A stretch of 7,876 nt of DNA, taken from assembly GCA_900557355.1 (NCBI GenBank), contig USSR01000311.1, forward strand, positions 1-7,876. The letters are read 5' to 3'. Of the stretch, positions 1 to 5,632 are shown one piece after another (the first letter of the stretch is position 1; every line of letters begins with the position of its first letter). Source of the DNA: an uncultured Bacteroides sp. (GTDB lineage: Bacteria; Bacteroidota; Bacteroidia; Bacteroidales; Bacteroidaceae). The position numbers and the translations under genes are program-made. The notes beneath the pieces were generated by a model. The model was not told the origin of the DNA. It searched no databases and was given only the letters and a program-made list of their open reading frames with translations.

Positions 1-364
1 CTTCTTCATATTTGAACTTAGCATACTCATTGCGCTTTGCTACAAGCTTTCCGGGGATTGTAGAAGAATCCTTAGGATCAATTTCTTTTTCTTGTGAAGT
101 AAAGAAAGAACGAACTTTGTCGAATATCTGCGTGATGGGCTTGCGACGTTCGTCCATATTCTTGAGAGTAGTATTTACTTTTTTCAAGAAGTCAGCTGCA
201 GCCTGATCTATCGTTTCATTCATACCTTCTCCCTCGATTGTATCAAGGAGAACCTGCCCTGCTTCATTACATTTTTTTACGGAGAGAGTATTCCTTCCCA
301 TAATTTCGGGAAATGATGAAAAAATGTTTTTTACTTCGTCTATTTTGATTAATTCTGTTGCCAT
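1..364 (-). CDS. Phage coiled-coil protein next to recT (partial, 3' end off window)
   Basis: An open frame on the minus strand starts at the ATG at 364-362 and runs 121 codons to the left edge without a stop, so the C-terminus is missing. The protein begins MATELIKIDEVKNIFSSF and is charged and mostly helical. It has a central stretch rich in Lys, Arg and Glu (KNMDERRKPITQIFDKVRSFF) that looks like a coiled coil. It follows recT by 29 bases on the same strand. The bases before its start (AACAATT directly before ATG) are identical to those before the recT start, which favours this start codon. Phage recombination operons often carry a helical protein of unknown function beside the single-strand annealing protein (DUF1351-like in some phages). 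I recognise the type but not a named family, and assign no function. Confidence 0.75.
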   Translation of the reverse strand, partial: MATELIKIDEVKNIFSSFPEIMGRNTLSVKKCNEAGQVLLDTIEGEGMNETIDQAAADFLKKVNTTLKNMDERRKPITQIFDKVRSFFTSQEKEIDPKDSSTIPGKLVAKRNEYAKFKYEE

Positions 365-393
365 AATTGTTTTCTTAAATTGGTTAGTAATAG

Positions 394-1374
394 CTAGAAG
401 CCTCCGTCTGCATCATCGTCAGATACTGCCACTTGAACGGGCTCCGGAGCGTCTAATTGTTTTTCTTCCCCAAAAGGTATTTTGGTATCATCTGCAGAGG
501 CTGTAGATTGAACAGGCTCATTAACCTTTTCTTCATCAACAATGCCATAATCGATAACTTCTTCATCTTCCTGCTCTGTCGCCATCATAGTATACTTTCC
601 GGTACGCACCTTGGGGTAAGCATCAAAAGCGTGCTTTATCATCTTGTTCTCAAGGAATCCCGGATCAACACCACCACTATTCGAATAATACAGTTCATTA
701 GCTTTGCCTTCTACTCGTTGTCCATCTTTGTTGTAGTATGAGTTGTTTTTTGCTGAAAACTTAGCCAGGCGTTGGATATCACCTTCAAGTAACCATTGAT
801 AGTCTTCAGATCCGTCACAACGAACTATACGAATGAATGCCCCTATTACATTAGAAGACTTACGAGGTATAGCGGCTGAATAAGTAATCTTCTTTACACC
901 ATTATCCAGACTGATAGAGAATATATCTCCTTCGTAAACTATAACCGGATTATCCGCATATCGAATCTGCCCAGCACGCATGCGCATGGTCAGTTCTCCA
1001 TAACCAGTAACAGAGACACTAGCTCTTTTTTCATATCTATCAAATCCTCGTTCATCTTTTTGGCCCGTTTTTACCTTTCGTGGAATGAGATAACAATGAG
1101 GATGTGATGTATTATCAAGTGATAGCCCATTTACAGCCATATCGAGGAAGCAACCAAACAGTGACATCTTACTACATTCAGCCAGCGAAGGATTCTCACG
1201 AAGAACCTTCTGGAAATTAAATACTTCCTTGTGGTAAATCTGTTCCCCCATTTGAGAACCCCAAATAGCATTGTACATTTGAATAAATTTCGTCTGTACA
1301 TTTTCATTTTCGACAATTTTCGTTGCTGGAAGTGCGTTAAGCTCCTCCACTTTAATTTCAATAATGTTACTCAT
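394..1374 (-). CDS. recT: RecT-family single-strand annealing recombinase
   Basis: This 326-aa protein resembles the RecT/Bet-like annealing proteins of phages, which coat single-stranded DNA and pair it with its complement during phage replication and recombination. Visible family signatures are the central helix-strand block around residues 67-98 (KMSLFGCFLDMAVNGLSL, then HCYLIPRK) and the following VSVTGYGELTMRMRAGQI around residues 119-136, the equivalent of the RecT 'GY.G...L..R.G.I' block. The C-terminal region from about residue 270 is acidic and low in complexity (many D and E), which is common in this family and may contact partner proteins. Length is slightly above E. coli RecT. The partner exonuclease is not in the window and may lie past the left edge. 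The gene follows the 69-aa gene by 24 bases and is part of the leftward early operon. Confidence 0.93.
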   Translation of the reverse strand: MSNIIEIKVEELNALPATKIVENENVQTKFIQMYNAIWGSQMGEQIYHKEVFNFQKVLRENPSLAECSKMSLFGCFLDMAVNGLSLDNTSHPHCYLIPRKVKTGQKDERGFDRYEKRASVSVTGYGELTMRMRAGQIRYADNPVIVYEGDIFSISLDNGVKKITYSAAIPRKSSNVIGAFIRIVRCDGSEDYQWLLEGDIQRLAKFSAKNNSYYNKDGQRVEGKANELYYSNSGGVDPGFLENKMIKHAFDAYPKVRTGKYTMMATEQEDEEVIDYGIVDEEKVNEPVQSTASADDTKIPFGEEKQLDAPEPVQVAVSDDDADGGF

Positions 1375-1398
1375 AATTGTTTAAATATTAGTTATTTA

Positions 1399-1608
1399 TT
1401 AGTCTCCTTGGTATACTCCACGGCTGTATTCTTCCATTAAGAGTATGTCTTCAGCTGTAGGTTCTTTTCTGATATCTGTTTTTGATGAACTACATTTGAT
1501 GGGAGAAGGACTGTAATTTTTAATAGCGCTTTCTCTTTCATCCAACTGCTTTCCTATCTTATCCTGTAATTCCTTTAATAAGGAAGATCCTTGTTTAACT
1601 TGTGTCAT
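1399..1608 (-). CDS. Small unknown protein upstream of recT (69 aa)
   Basis: This is a short hydrophilic protein, MTQVKQGSSLLKELQDKIGK..., with a helical N-terminal half (LLKELQDKIGKQLDERESAIKNY) and a Ser/Lys-rich middle. The end, TAEDILLMEEYSRGVYQGD, is probably helical. I recognise no domain. The case for a real gene is its position: its ATG overlaps the stop of the preceding gene in the four-base ATGA arrangement at 1605-1608, and recT starts 24 bases after it. That suggests translational coupling within the early operon. A role accessory to recombination is possible from context only. Confidence 0.7.
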   Translation of the reverse strand: MTQVKQGSSLLKELQDKIGKQLDERESAIKNYSPSPIKCSSSKTDIRKEPTAEDILLMEEYSRGVYQGD

Positions 1609-1907
1609 ACAGCTGTCTGCATTAATTGTTTGATGATATTGTCCGGAACTTTATTATGCAAATCCATCATTGCGCTAGCTGTTTCCAGCTCTGACCGCTT
1701 CACATAATATTTTCCTCTTTCCTTATTATTTGCCGGATAAAACTTAATCCATGCTTTTTCGCGCCATTCTGTTATAAGGCGTTTTCCATATATATCTTCC
1801 GCTTGTGATATAGTTACTACTTCGGGAAGTAGCCCTAACATCGTCAACGTTTGAACAGTTCCGATCTTAATACATCGTGCGACCATCATTTCGAAGCAAT
1901 TTTCCAT
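1605..1907 (-). CDS. Probable winged-helix / excisionase-like small DNA-binding protein (100 aa)
   Basis: The 100-aa product has a segment at residues 31-56 (VTISQAEDIYG, KRLITEWREKAWIKFYP) followed by KYYVKRSELETA. This has the layout of an excisionase or MerR-like winged helix: a short helix-turn-helix, then a beta wing, then a 'K.SEL' helix. Such proteins in phage early operons bind DNA as directionality factors or regulators, but I cannot tell which applies here. The start at 1907 gives MENCFEMMVARC; in-frame ATGs at residues 7 and 8 are alternatives that would leave the domain intact. Its stop overlaps the start of the 69-aa gene by four bases. The 105-base gap before it holds no promoter that I can match to the Bacteroides consensus. 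Confidence 0.7.
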   Translation of the reverse strand: MENCFEMMVARCIKIGTVQTLTMLGLLPEVVTISQAEDIYGKRLITEWREKAWIKFYPANNKERGKYYVKRSELETASAMMDLHNKVPDNIIKQLMQTAV

Positions 1908-2012
1908 AATCTCTAATTAGACTGTTTCTTTGTTTAACTTTTGAATGGTGTTGAGCTTTTGATTACTGAAACACATCTGCATCTCTATGCTATGCTGCCT
2001 GATTAATATTGA
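1908..2012. other. Intergenic gap in the early operon, nothing recognised
   Basis: This 105-base stretch lies between the LuxR-type gene and the winged-helix gene. Read on the minus strand it holds a short tandem GCATA GCATA and is otherwise plain AT-rich sequence. I found no reading frame with a plausible start and no TAnnTTTG promoter element on the minus strand. It may simply be leader sequence within the operon. Confidence 0.5.
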
Positions 2013-2378
2013 TTAGAGTTCATATACTTCTTCAATCCTATTTCTTCGTATTCTTGCCCGCCGACTCCGGTTAAGGTCGTTGTTGCAGTCAAATGCAATC
2101 TGAAAAGCAATAATTCCAAGAAATGAGAGAGCGATTAGCGATTTTTGCAATTGCTTGAAGTCAATATTTAGAGCAAACACTCTATTTATCCACCAAGCAC
2201 CAAGTTCGTTCAGTTTGCTGGTTCCTGTCTTTTTATAAGCCTTGTCGAGCAGGACATTTACCGTACCATAGGCAGTACCTAATCTGTCGGCAATCTCTTT
2301 CTTTGCTAGGCCACAGGCAGCCAATCCTGCTATTTGATTTTCCCTCTTGGTTAAGGTAGAATCAGCTTGCAGATCCAT
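2013..2378 (-). CDS. LuxR/GerE-type HTH protein with C-terminal hydrophobic segment (121 aa)
   Basis: Residues 9-64 form a GerE (LuxR C-terminal) helix-turn-helix: LTKRENQIAGLAACGLAKKEIADRLG is the typical 'LT.RE..I..L...G.s.KEIA..L' pattern, and TAYGTVNVLLDKAYKKTG supplies the recognition helix and final helix. There is no receiver or ligand-binding domain, so this is a minimal regulator. After the domain comes an uninterrupted hydrophobic run (SLIALSFLGIIAFQIAF, about 80-96) that could be one membrane helix, then an Arg-rich tail (SRRARIRRNR, about 105-114). Membrane attachment of a DNA-binding domain would be unusual, and the segment could instead be a buried dimerisation helix. The start overlaps the end of the upstream HTH gene by 17 bases. 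A role in early-operon regulation is inferred from domain and position. Confidence 0.85.
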   Translation of the reverse strand: MDLQADSTLTKRENQIAGLAACGLAKKEIADRLGTAYGTVNVLLDKAYKKTGTSKLNELGAWWINRVFALNIDFKQLQKSLIALSFLGIIAFQIAFDCNNDLNRSRRARIRRNRIEEVYEL

Positions 2379-2616
2379 GATGCAAAATCTCTAATTCGGC
2401 TGCCGCTCTGGAAACTCCTTTTGTAGCTTCGAGGGCTTCATTAGCCATTCTTACAGCGACATTCAATACTTTAGCTTTGTAGGTTGAACGAGCGGAAGCA
2501 GGTTTGTTGTTGAGGATATTGTGCACTGTACCTTGTGAGCATCCTACCTCCTTCGCAATCTGCTTTTCGTATCCGTAAGGCAGATTAGCTTTGATAGTTT
2601 CTAATTGATTTTCCAT
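2362..2616 (-). CDS. Small helix-turn-helix DNA-binding protein (84 aa)
   Basis: The frame stays open upstream to 2676, but the likely start is the ATG at 2616 (MENQLETIKANLPYG) or the one two codons earlier at 2622. Starting there places the protein directly on its domain and leaves out an upstream extension (MSLAGLVAFQG...) with no domain character. Residues 15-38 (YGYEKQIAKEVGCSQGTVHNI) form a helix-turn-helix of the Cro/LacI-like kind: 'IA.E.G.S.GTV..IL'. The rest is helical (YKAKVLNVAVRMANEALEA). It probably regulates phage transcription. Its end overlaps the LuxR-type gene by 17 bases, so the two HTH proteins are likely made together. The 186 bases before it contain no other gene that I accept. 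Confidence 0.8.
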   Translation of the reverse strand: MENQLETIKANLPYGYEKQIAKEVGCSQGTVHNILNNKPASARSTYKAKVLNVAVRMANEALEATKGVSRAAAELEILHHGSAS

Positions 2617-2802
2617 ATACATTATTATATTATAGTAATTAGTTCCCTGGAAAGCGACCAAGCCTGCCAAGGACAACGTATCGCTGTTGCGCGGATGATT
2701 AAAGATTCATTCTATCTCGTAACCTCTTTCAGATTCTCCATTACCGGAAGGCGCATTCTCAAAGGGTTTGCATCGAAAACTAAACCTGCATGCTTTATTA
2801 TT
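2617..2802 (-). other. 186-base leader region without accepted gene; possible RNA element
   Basis: This region lies inside the leftward operon between the 66-aa gene and the HTH gene and looks richer in G and C than its surroundings. On the minus strand it contains only tiny frames, such as a 14-codon one starting MRLPVMENLK around 2755. Several short pairings are possible in a leftward transcript: GGTTT with AAACC (about 2784-2763), CAAC with GTTG (about 2692-2676), and CCTTGG with CCAGG near 2672-2648. None is a clear terminator. It could be a structured leader or a small regulatory RNA; I see no decisive signal. Confidence 0.3.
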
Positions 2803-3003
2803 TTAGTCTTTAACTTCTTCGCAAGTTTCTCCGAGCCAAGCGACACATTCTGTTGTACCCCTAGTAAAGTCTACTGCCTTATTTTTAGGATTGAATTTAC
2901 CCTCAACTATATCTCCTTCTTTTACTCCTGCTTCCTTTTTTAGCTCCCATAGAAGCCATTCGTTACCAGTTGAACCGATTACATTCTTGATTCTCACTTT
3001 CAT
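2803..3003 (-). CDS. Small unknown early protein (66 aa)
   Basis: The product, MKVRIKNVIGSTGNEWLL..., mixes a short helix (WLLWELKKEAGV) with a strand-turn-strand segment (VKEGDIVEGKFNPKNKAVDF). The C-terminus is acidic (GETCEEVKD). No known domain is evident. The gene starts three bases after the stop of the 68-aa gene and is clearly the second gene of the leftward operon. Small acidic proteins in this position of phage genomes are often inhibitors of host functions or regulators, but nothing in this sequence shows that. Confidence 0.75.
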   Translation of the reverse strand: MKVRIKNVIGSTGNEWLLWELKKEAGVKEGDIVEGKFNPKNKAVDFTRGTTECVAWLGETCEEVKD

Positions 3004-3006
3004 GAC

Positions 3007-3213
3007 TTAATCTTCCATTTCTTTATTATCTTTATCTTCTACTTGCAAGGCTTCAAGCATTTCGTCATCAAGTTTAGAAAGGTCGAGTCTTACTTCTTCA
3101 CCGGAGTGGTAACTTGAAACTACTAGAATACAGGAATATCCGTTCTCATTGTATTCGAAATCAAAACGTTTACTTCCGCCTAGGATGCGCATTACTTCAT
3201 TTAGATTCTTCAT
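3007..3213 (-). CDS. First gene of the leftward early operon, unknown (68 aa)
   Basis: This acidic protein starts MKNLNEVMRILGGSKRFDFEY and appears to have a helix, then beta strands (FDFEYNENGYSCILVVSSY), then an acidic helical tail (LDDEMLEALQVEDKDNKEMED). It takes the position that a Cro-like protein has in lambda-type phages, directly opposite the repressor, but I see no helix-turn-helix. It may therefore be an anti-repressor, a host-takeover protein or something else. It lies about 85 bases downstream of the predicted leftward start site and is followed three bases later by the 66-aa gene. Confidence 0.75.
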   Translation of the reverse strand: MKNLNEVMRILGGSKRFDFEYNENGYSCILVVSSYHSGEEVRLDLSKLDDEMLEALQVEDKDNKEMED

Positions 3214-3268
3214 ATCTTGTCTTTTTTAGAGTAAATAATCTATTTAGTTAACTTTGTTGCCCTTTTAT

Positions 3269-3300
3269 TTTGGCGTTATCAATGTTTTGCGTTAACTTTA
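3269..3300 (+). promoter_or_regulatory. Candidate promoter of the repressor operon (Bacteroides type)
   Basis: TTTG at 3269-3272, twenty bases, then TAACTTTA at 3293-3300 matches the Bacteroides -33/-7 pattern except for the last base. The predicted start near 3306 leaves a leader of about 78 bases before the repressor ATG. The GTTAACTTT block containing the -7 element also occurs at 3247-3255, and TTTTG(G)CGTTA occurs twice (3268-3278 and 3285-3294). The second hits could be a regulator site or an alternative promoter. The -7 elements of this promoter and the leftward one lie 5 bases apart and face each other. Confidence 0.4.
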
Positions 3301-3305
3301 TAGTG

Positions 3306-3337
3306 CAAATATAAATTATGTTTATATAGAAAACAAC
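3306..3337 (-). promoter_or_regulatory. Candidate promoter of the leftward early operon (Bacteroides type)
   Basis: On the minus strand a -7 element TATATTTG (plus positions 3306-3313) matches the Bacteroides consensus TAnnTTTG exactly. Twenty bases upstream of it is GTTG (3334-3337), a match to the TTG core of the -33 element. The spacing fits the known 19-21 bases. Transcription would begin near 3300, leaving a leader of roughly 85 bases before the 68-aa gene. The -33 element lies between the arms of the TGTTTATATA/TATATAAACA inverted repeat, so a protein bound there would block it. Confidence 0.55.
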
Positions 3338-3358
3338 TTTATATATAAACAATGTTTA
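3319..3358. repeat. Operator-like inverted repeats in the switch region
   Basis: TGTTTATATA at 3319-3328 is exactly inverted as TATATAAACA at 3342-3351, with 13 bases between. The second arm also begins a 13-base near-perfect palindrome, TAAACA-A-TGTTTA, at 3346-3358. Three TGTTTA half-sites thus lie within 40 bases between the divergent genes. This is the layout expected for a dimeric phage repressor. The region is very AT-rich, so part of the symmetry may be chance. Confidence 0.4.
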
Positions 3359-3383
3359 GTTTTTTAATATAAATTAAGTTTGT

Positions 3384-4064
3384 ATGACAATAAACGAAAG
3401 GATAAAACTTGCAATAAAGTGGTTAATAGGGCAACGTGTTGCAGATAATCAAGAAGAAGTTGGTAAACTGCTAGGCTACTCAAATAAGTCATCATTTTCG
3501 CAAGTGATAAATGGGAAAGTGCCATTACCTAATGATTTTATCGAACGTTTATGTTCATTAAACAAGAATATAAACAAAGTTTGGATAATTGAAGAAAAGG
3601 GTGAAATGATATATCCTCAAAAGACATTAATAACGAATACAGACGTTGACAAAGCTTCAAGTACAAAAGGAATTCCCTATTATGACGTTGATGTTACCAT
3701 GGGATATGACGAACTTCCCAACGATCAGACTAATATTCCAAATTACTACCTGCACATTCCCGCTTTTCAGAATTGCGATTGTGCGGTACCAGCTTATGGA
3801 CGCTCTATGATCCCGGATATCAATGATGGTTCTATTATAGCTATCAAGGAGGTAGGTTTGGATAGTGTTCTTCCCGGAGAGGCATACCTTATTATTACAG
3901 ATGACTACAGGACCGTGAAGTATATCCGTAACTGCAAGGATAATCCCAACAAGTGGCGCTTAGTCCCAAAGAACCTAGAAGAGTTCGACGAGATGGTAAT
4001 AGACAAAGCTAAGATACTCCGGGTATTTCTCGTTAAGGGAGTAATCACAAACAAAATATTATAA
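3384..4064 (+). CDS. XRE-S24 (CI/LexA-like) prophage repressor
   Basis: The 226-aa protein has an N-terminal XRE helix-turn-helix (about residues 5-60: NQEEVGKLLGYSNKSSFSQVINGK) and a C-terminal S24/LexA-type peptidase fold. The nucleophile is Ser141 in AYGRSMIPDINDG, and the general base is Lys179 in YRTVKYI, 38 residues later; E. coli LexA has 37. The predicted self-cleavage bond is Met106-Gly107 in VTMGYDE, 34 residues from glycine to serine, the same distance as in LexA. The usual residue before that glycine is Ala or Cys, so Met is unusual. The protein should keep the leftward operon off in the lysogen and be cleaved when RecA is activated. It is divergent from the early operon and probably co-transcribed with the nucleotidyltransferase gene 17 bases downstream. 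The start gives a complete HTH, and the next in-frame ATG would destroy it. Confidence 0.92.
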   Translation: MTINERIKLAIKWLIGQRVADNQEEVGKLLGYSNKSSFSQVINGKVPLPNDFIERLCSLNKNINKVWIIEEKGEMIYPQKTLITNTDVDKASSTKGIPYYDVDVTMGYDELPNDQTNIPNYYLHIPAFQNCDCAVPAYGRSMIPDINDGSIIAIKEVGLDSVLPGEAYLIITDDYRTVKYIRNCKDNPNKWRLVPKNLEEFDEMVIDKAKILRVFLVKGVITNKIL

Positions 4065-4081
4065 TATAAAGCACAAATATT

Positions 4082-4639
4082 ATGGCTTCAATTCCTGATT
4101 TTAATTATAACAACGTGCTCCCTCCTCATTTAGGGAATCCCACAGATACTAGTAAAATATCACCATATAAAACAGATATTATGGAATTCTGTAAAAAGTT
4201 TGCAACATCATCTGAAAGAATAGAGATTTTAAAAGGATTTATCTATTTTAGATTAGAGGCATGTAAAAAGAATATTGTAAATGGATTCCAATGGATTGAT
4301 GGGAGTTTTACAGAGAATATTGAAGCGTCAGAAAAAAGAGCTCCACATGATATTGATGTGGTGAGTTTTATATCACAGATATCTCCTCAACTCGAGCAAG
4401 ATATAATTATTAAATTTCCAGCATTTGCATCTCCCTCTCTTTCAAAAAGCCAATATCATGTAGACCACTATCTTGTGATATTTGACCAGAATCCTTTAAT
4501 GACTGTCCAAATGACCAAATATTGGATTCAATTGTTTAGTCATAATAGGGCTGGGGTATGGAAAGGTATGATTGAGTTACCATTGTACAATACCCTTGAT
4601 TCAGATAATGAAGCCTTAAACTTTTTAAATTCACTATGA
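4082..4639 (+). CDS. DUF6932-type nucleotidyltransferase-fold protein (185 aa)
   Basis: The sequence matches my knowledge of the DUF6932 family: an N-terminal 'PDFN...VLPPHLG' motif (residues 5-18), a helical stretch, then the nucleotidyltransferase signature. That signature reads DGSF at 73-76 followed by PHDIDVVSF at 88-96, the GS...DxD pattern with Asp90 and Asp92 as likely metal ligands. Asp128 in YHVDHYLVIF is a candidate third acidic residue, and the end carries R-GVWKGMIELPL (156-168). It is therefore likely an enzyme that transfers a nucleotide to an unknown target. It sits 17 bases after the repressor and overlaps the next gene by four bases (ATGA), so the two are probably made as a pair. 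Nucleotidyltransferases of this fold occur in toxin-antitoxin and abortive-infection systems (MNT/HEPN, AbiEii, MenT), but a toxin or defence role here is inference. Confidence 0.85.
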   Translation: MASIPDFNYNNVLPPHLGNPTDTSKISPYKTDIMEFCKKFATSSERIEILKGFIYFRLEACKKNIVNGFQWIDGSFTENIEASEKRAPHDIDVVSFISQISPQLEQDIIIKFPAFASPSLSKSQYHVDHYLVIFDQNPLMTVQMTKYWIQLFSHNRAGVWKGMIELPLYNTLDSDNEALNFLNSL

Positions 4640-5571
4640 TTATGGGAAATCATTCAAAAAAAGAGTGGCTTCAGTGGCAATTAACTGAAACACAACAATT
4701 ATTAGAAGTTTCTAAGGATAGTCTATTAATGAAAGTATCCTTAGAAAATCGTATAGAAGATATAAAAAGACAACTAAAGGAATTAGAAGAACATTCTGTA
4801 GAAGCAAAGATTAGTTTACTATTTGCGGGAAATGCAGTTTTGGGTTCTATGGGAATAAAGTCTTCATTTGCTAGCAAAACAATGAGTTCGATACAAGGTA
4901 TGATAAAGACCCAAATAGTTTATGATGCCTATGGAGAAGAACGTATAGGAAAAAGAGGTAAACTGGGGAAAACTAAAATGGGAGAAATGTTTCTAACAGG
5001 TTTACCTCAAGGTTCATTTGGTTTTGAACTCTCTTTAATGAATAATGAAGACCTTTTTGCAGAAGATTACGCAGCTAATTCTATTAAGGAAGTCATGGAT
5101 ATTATCCAAGCTACAGCTACTGACCAAGAACAGTATGAGAAATTAGTTTCCAATCATCCTAGCAGAATGTTTACTTATTTAAAAGATTTCTTCAAGGAGT
5201 TAGCGTCAGAAAATAGTATGCTAAAAATGGAATCGGGTAGCCATTATGTGGAATTAAGTGTAGATGATAATATGACAGGGTACGCAAGAACTACATCAAC
5301 ACATTGTCAAGAAAACAACATAAGAATAAATGGTGTTTTCAAAGGAGCATTTGTTGAATCTGGTAAATTTGAATTTTTGGATGAAGATGGCAACATAAAA
5401 CATGGTAAAATAAGTGAAGATATTGATGAGGATATGATTGTAGAATATATTAGAAGATATTCTAATGAAAATTGTACCATGATGATTCTTGAGCGCAATT
5501 TTACTTTTAAAGATGGAAGGAAAAGTACTAGTTATGAGTTAATTGATATTCAAAAAGAAATAGGAAAATAG
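4636..5571 (+). CDS. Coiled-coil partner protein of the nucleotidyltransferase (311 aa)
   Basis: The gene starts inside the stop of the nucleotidyltransferase gene (ATGA at 4636-4639). A second ATG two codons later is an equally possible start. Residues 8-55 are a strongly charged helical region (ENRIEDIKRQLKELEE), probably a coiled coil. The middle has LLFAGNAVLGSMGIKSSFA (61-79) and LTGLPQGSFGFELSL (120-134). I recall such 'G.PV.GS.GI' and 'GSFGFEL' motifs in uncharacterised proteins encoded beside DUF6932 genes in varied bacteria. A helical section is followed by a strand-rich C-terminus (about 240-308, GVFKGAFVESGKFEFLDEDG...). There are no membrane segments or known catalytic motif. It could be the target, the antidote or the sensor of the nucleotidyltransferase. 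That it forms a conserved two-gene system is my reading and needs a neighbourhood search. Confidence 0.8.
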   Translation: MIMGNHSKKEWLQWQLTETQQLLEVSKDSLLMKVSLENRIEDIKRQLKELEEHSVEAKISLLFAGNAVLGSMGIKSSFASKTMSSIQGMIKTQIVYDAYGEERIGKRGKLGKTKMGEMFLTGLPQGSFGFELSLMNNEDLFAEDYAANSIKEVMDIIQATATDQEQYEKLVSNHPSRMFTYLKDFFKELASENSMLKMESGSHYVELSVDDNMTGYARTTSTHCQENNIRINGVFKGAFVESGKFEFLDEDGNIKHGKISEDIDEDMIVEYIRRYSNENCTMMILERNFTFKDGRKSTSYELIDIQKEIGK

Positions 5572-5632
5572 ACTAGTATCAGATAAAAATTAGTAGTCTA
5601 GTTAATTGATTGTGTAACTAAAATGTGATGTT
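5572..5632. other. Short gap between the two accessory cassettes
   Basis: The 61 bases contain one arm of a perfect 7-base inverted repeat, TAGACTA (5569-5575, overlapping the stop of the preceding gene) and TAGTCTA (5594-5600), with an 18-base loop and no T-run after it. It is too weak to call a terminator. No consensus Bacteroides promoter is evident, so the next genes may be read through from the repressor promoter. Confidence 0.35.

Noticed and set aside
12..206. 64-codon plus-strand open frame at the left edge
   Set aside because: It lies fully antisense to the coiled-coil gene beside recT, and its translation shows no family resemblance.
457..741. 94-codon plus-strand open frame within recT
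   Set aside because: It is antisense to a clearly conserved RecT coding sequence; the hydrophobic translation is typical of a reverse-strand shadow.
2617..2676. N-terminal extension of the 84-aa HTH protein (start at 2676)
   Set aside because: The extension has no recognisable structure, and ATGs at 2622 or 2616 start just before the folded domain.
2605..2943. 112-codon open frame on the plus strand over the 186-base gap and the 66-aa gene
   Set aside because: It runs opposite to the tightly packed early operon, overlaps the 66-aa gene for more than 130 bases, and its translation has no domain character.
3249..3256. TAACTTTG, a perfect rightward -7 match
   Set aside because: The nearest TTG on the plus strand is about 29 bases upstream, too far for a Bacteroides promoter.
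3375..3382. TAAGTTTG, a perfect -7 match just before the repressor ATG
   Set aside because: There is no TTTG/TTG at 19-21 bases upstream, and transcription would start inside the coding sequence, so it is probably chance in AT-rich DNA.
5569..5600. TAGACTA/TAGTCTA inverted repeat as a terminator
   Set aside because: It has only 7 AT-rich pairs, an 18-base loop and no T-run after it.
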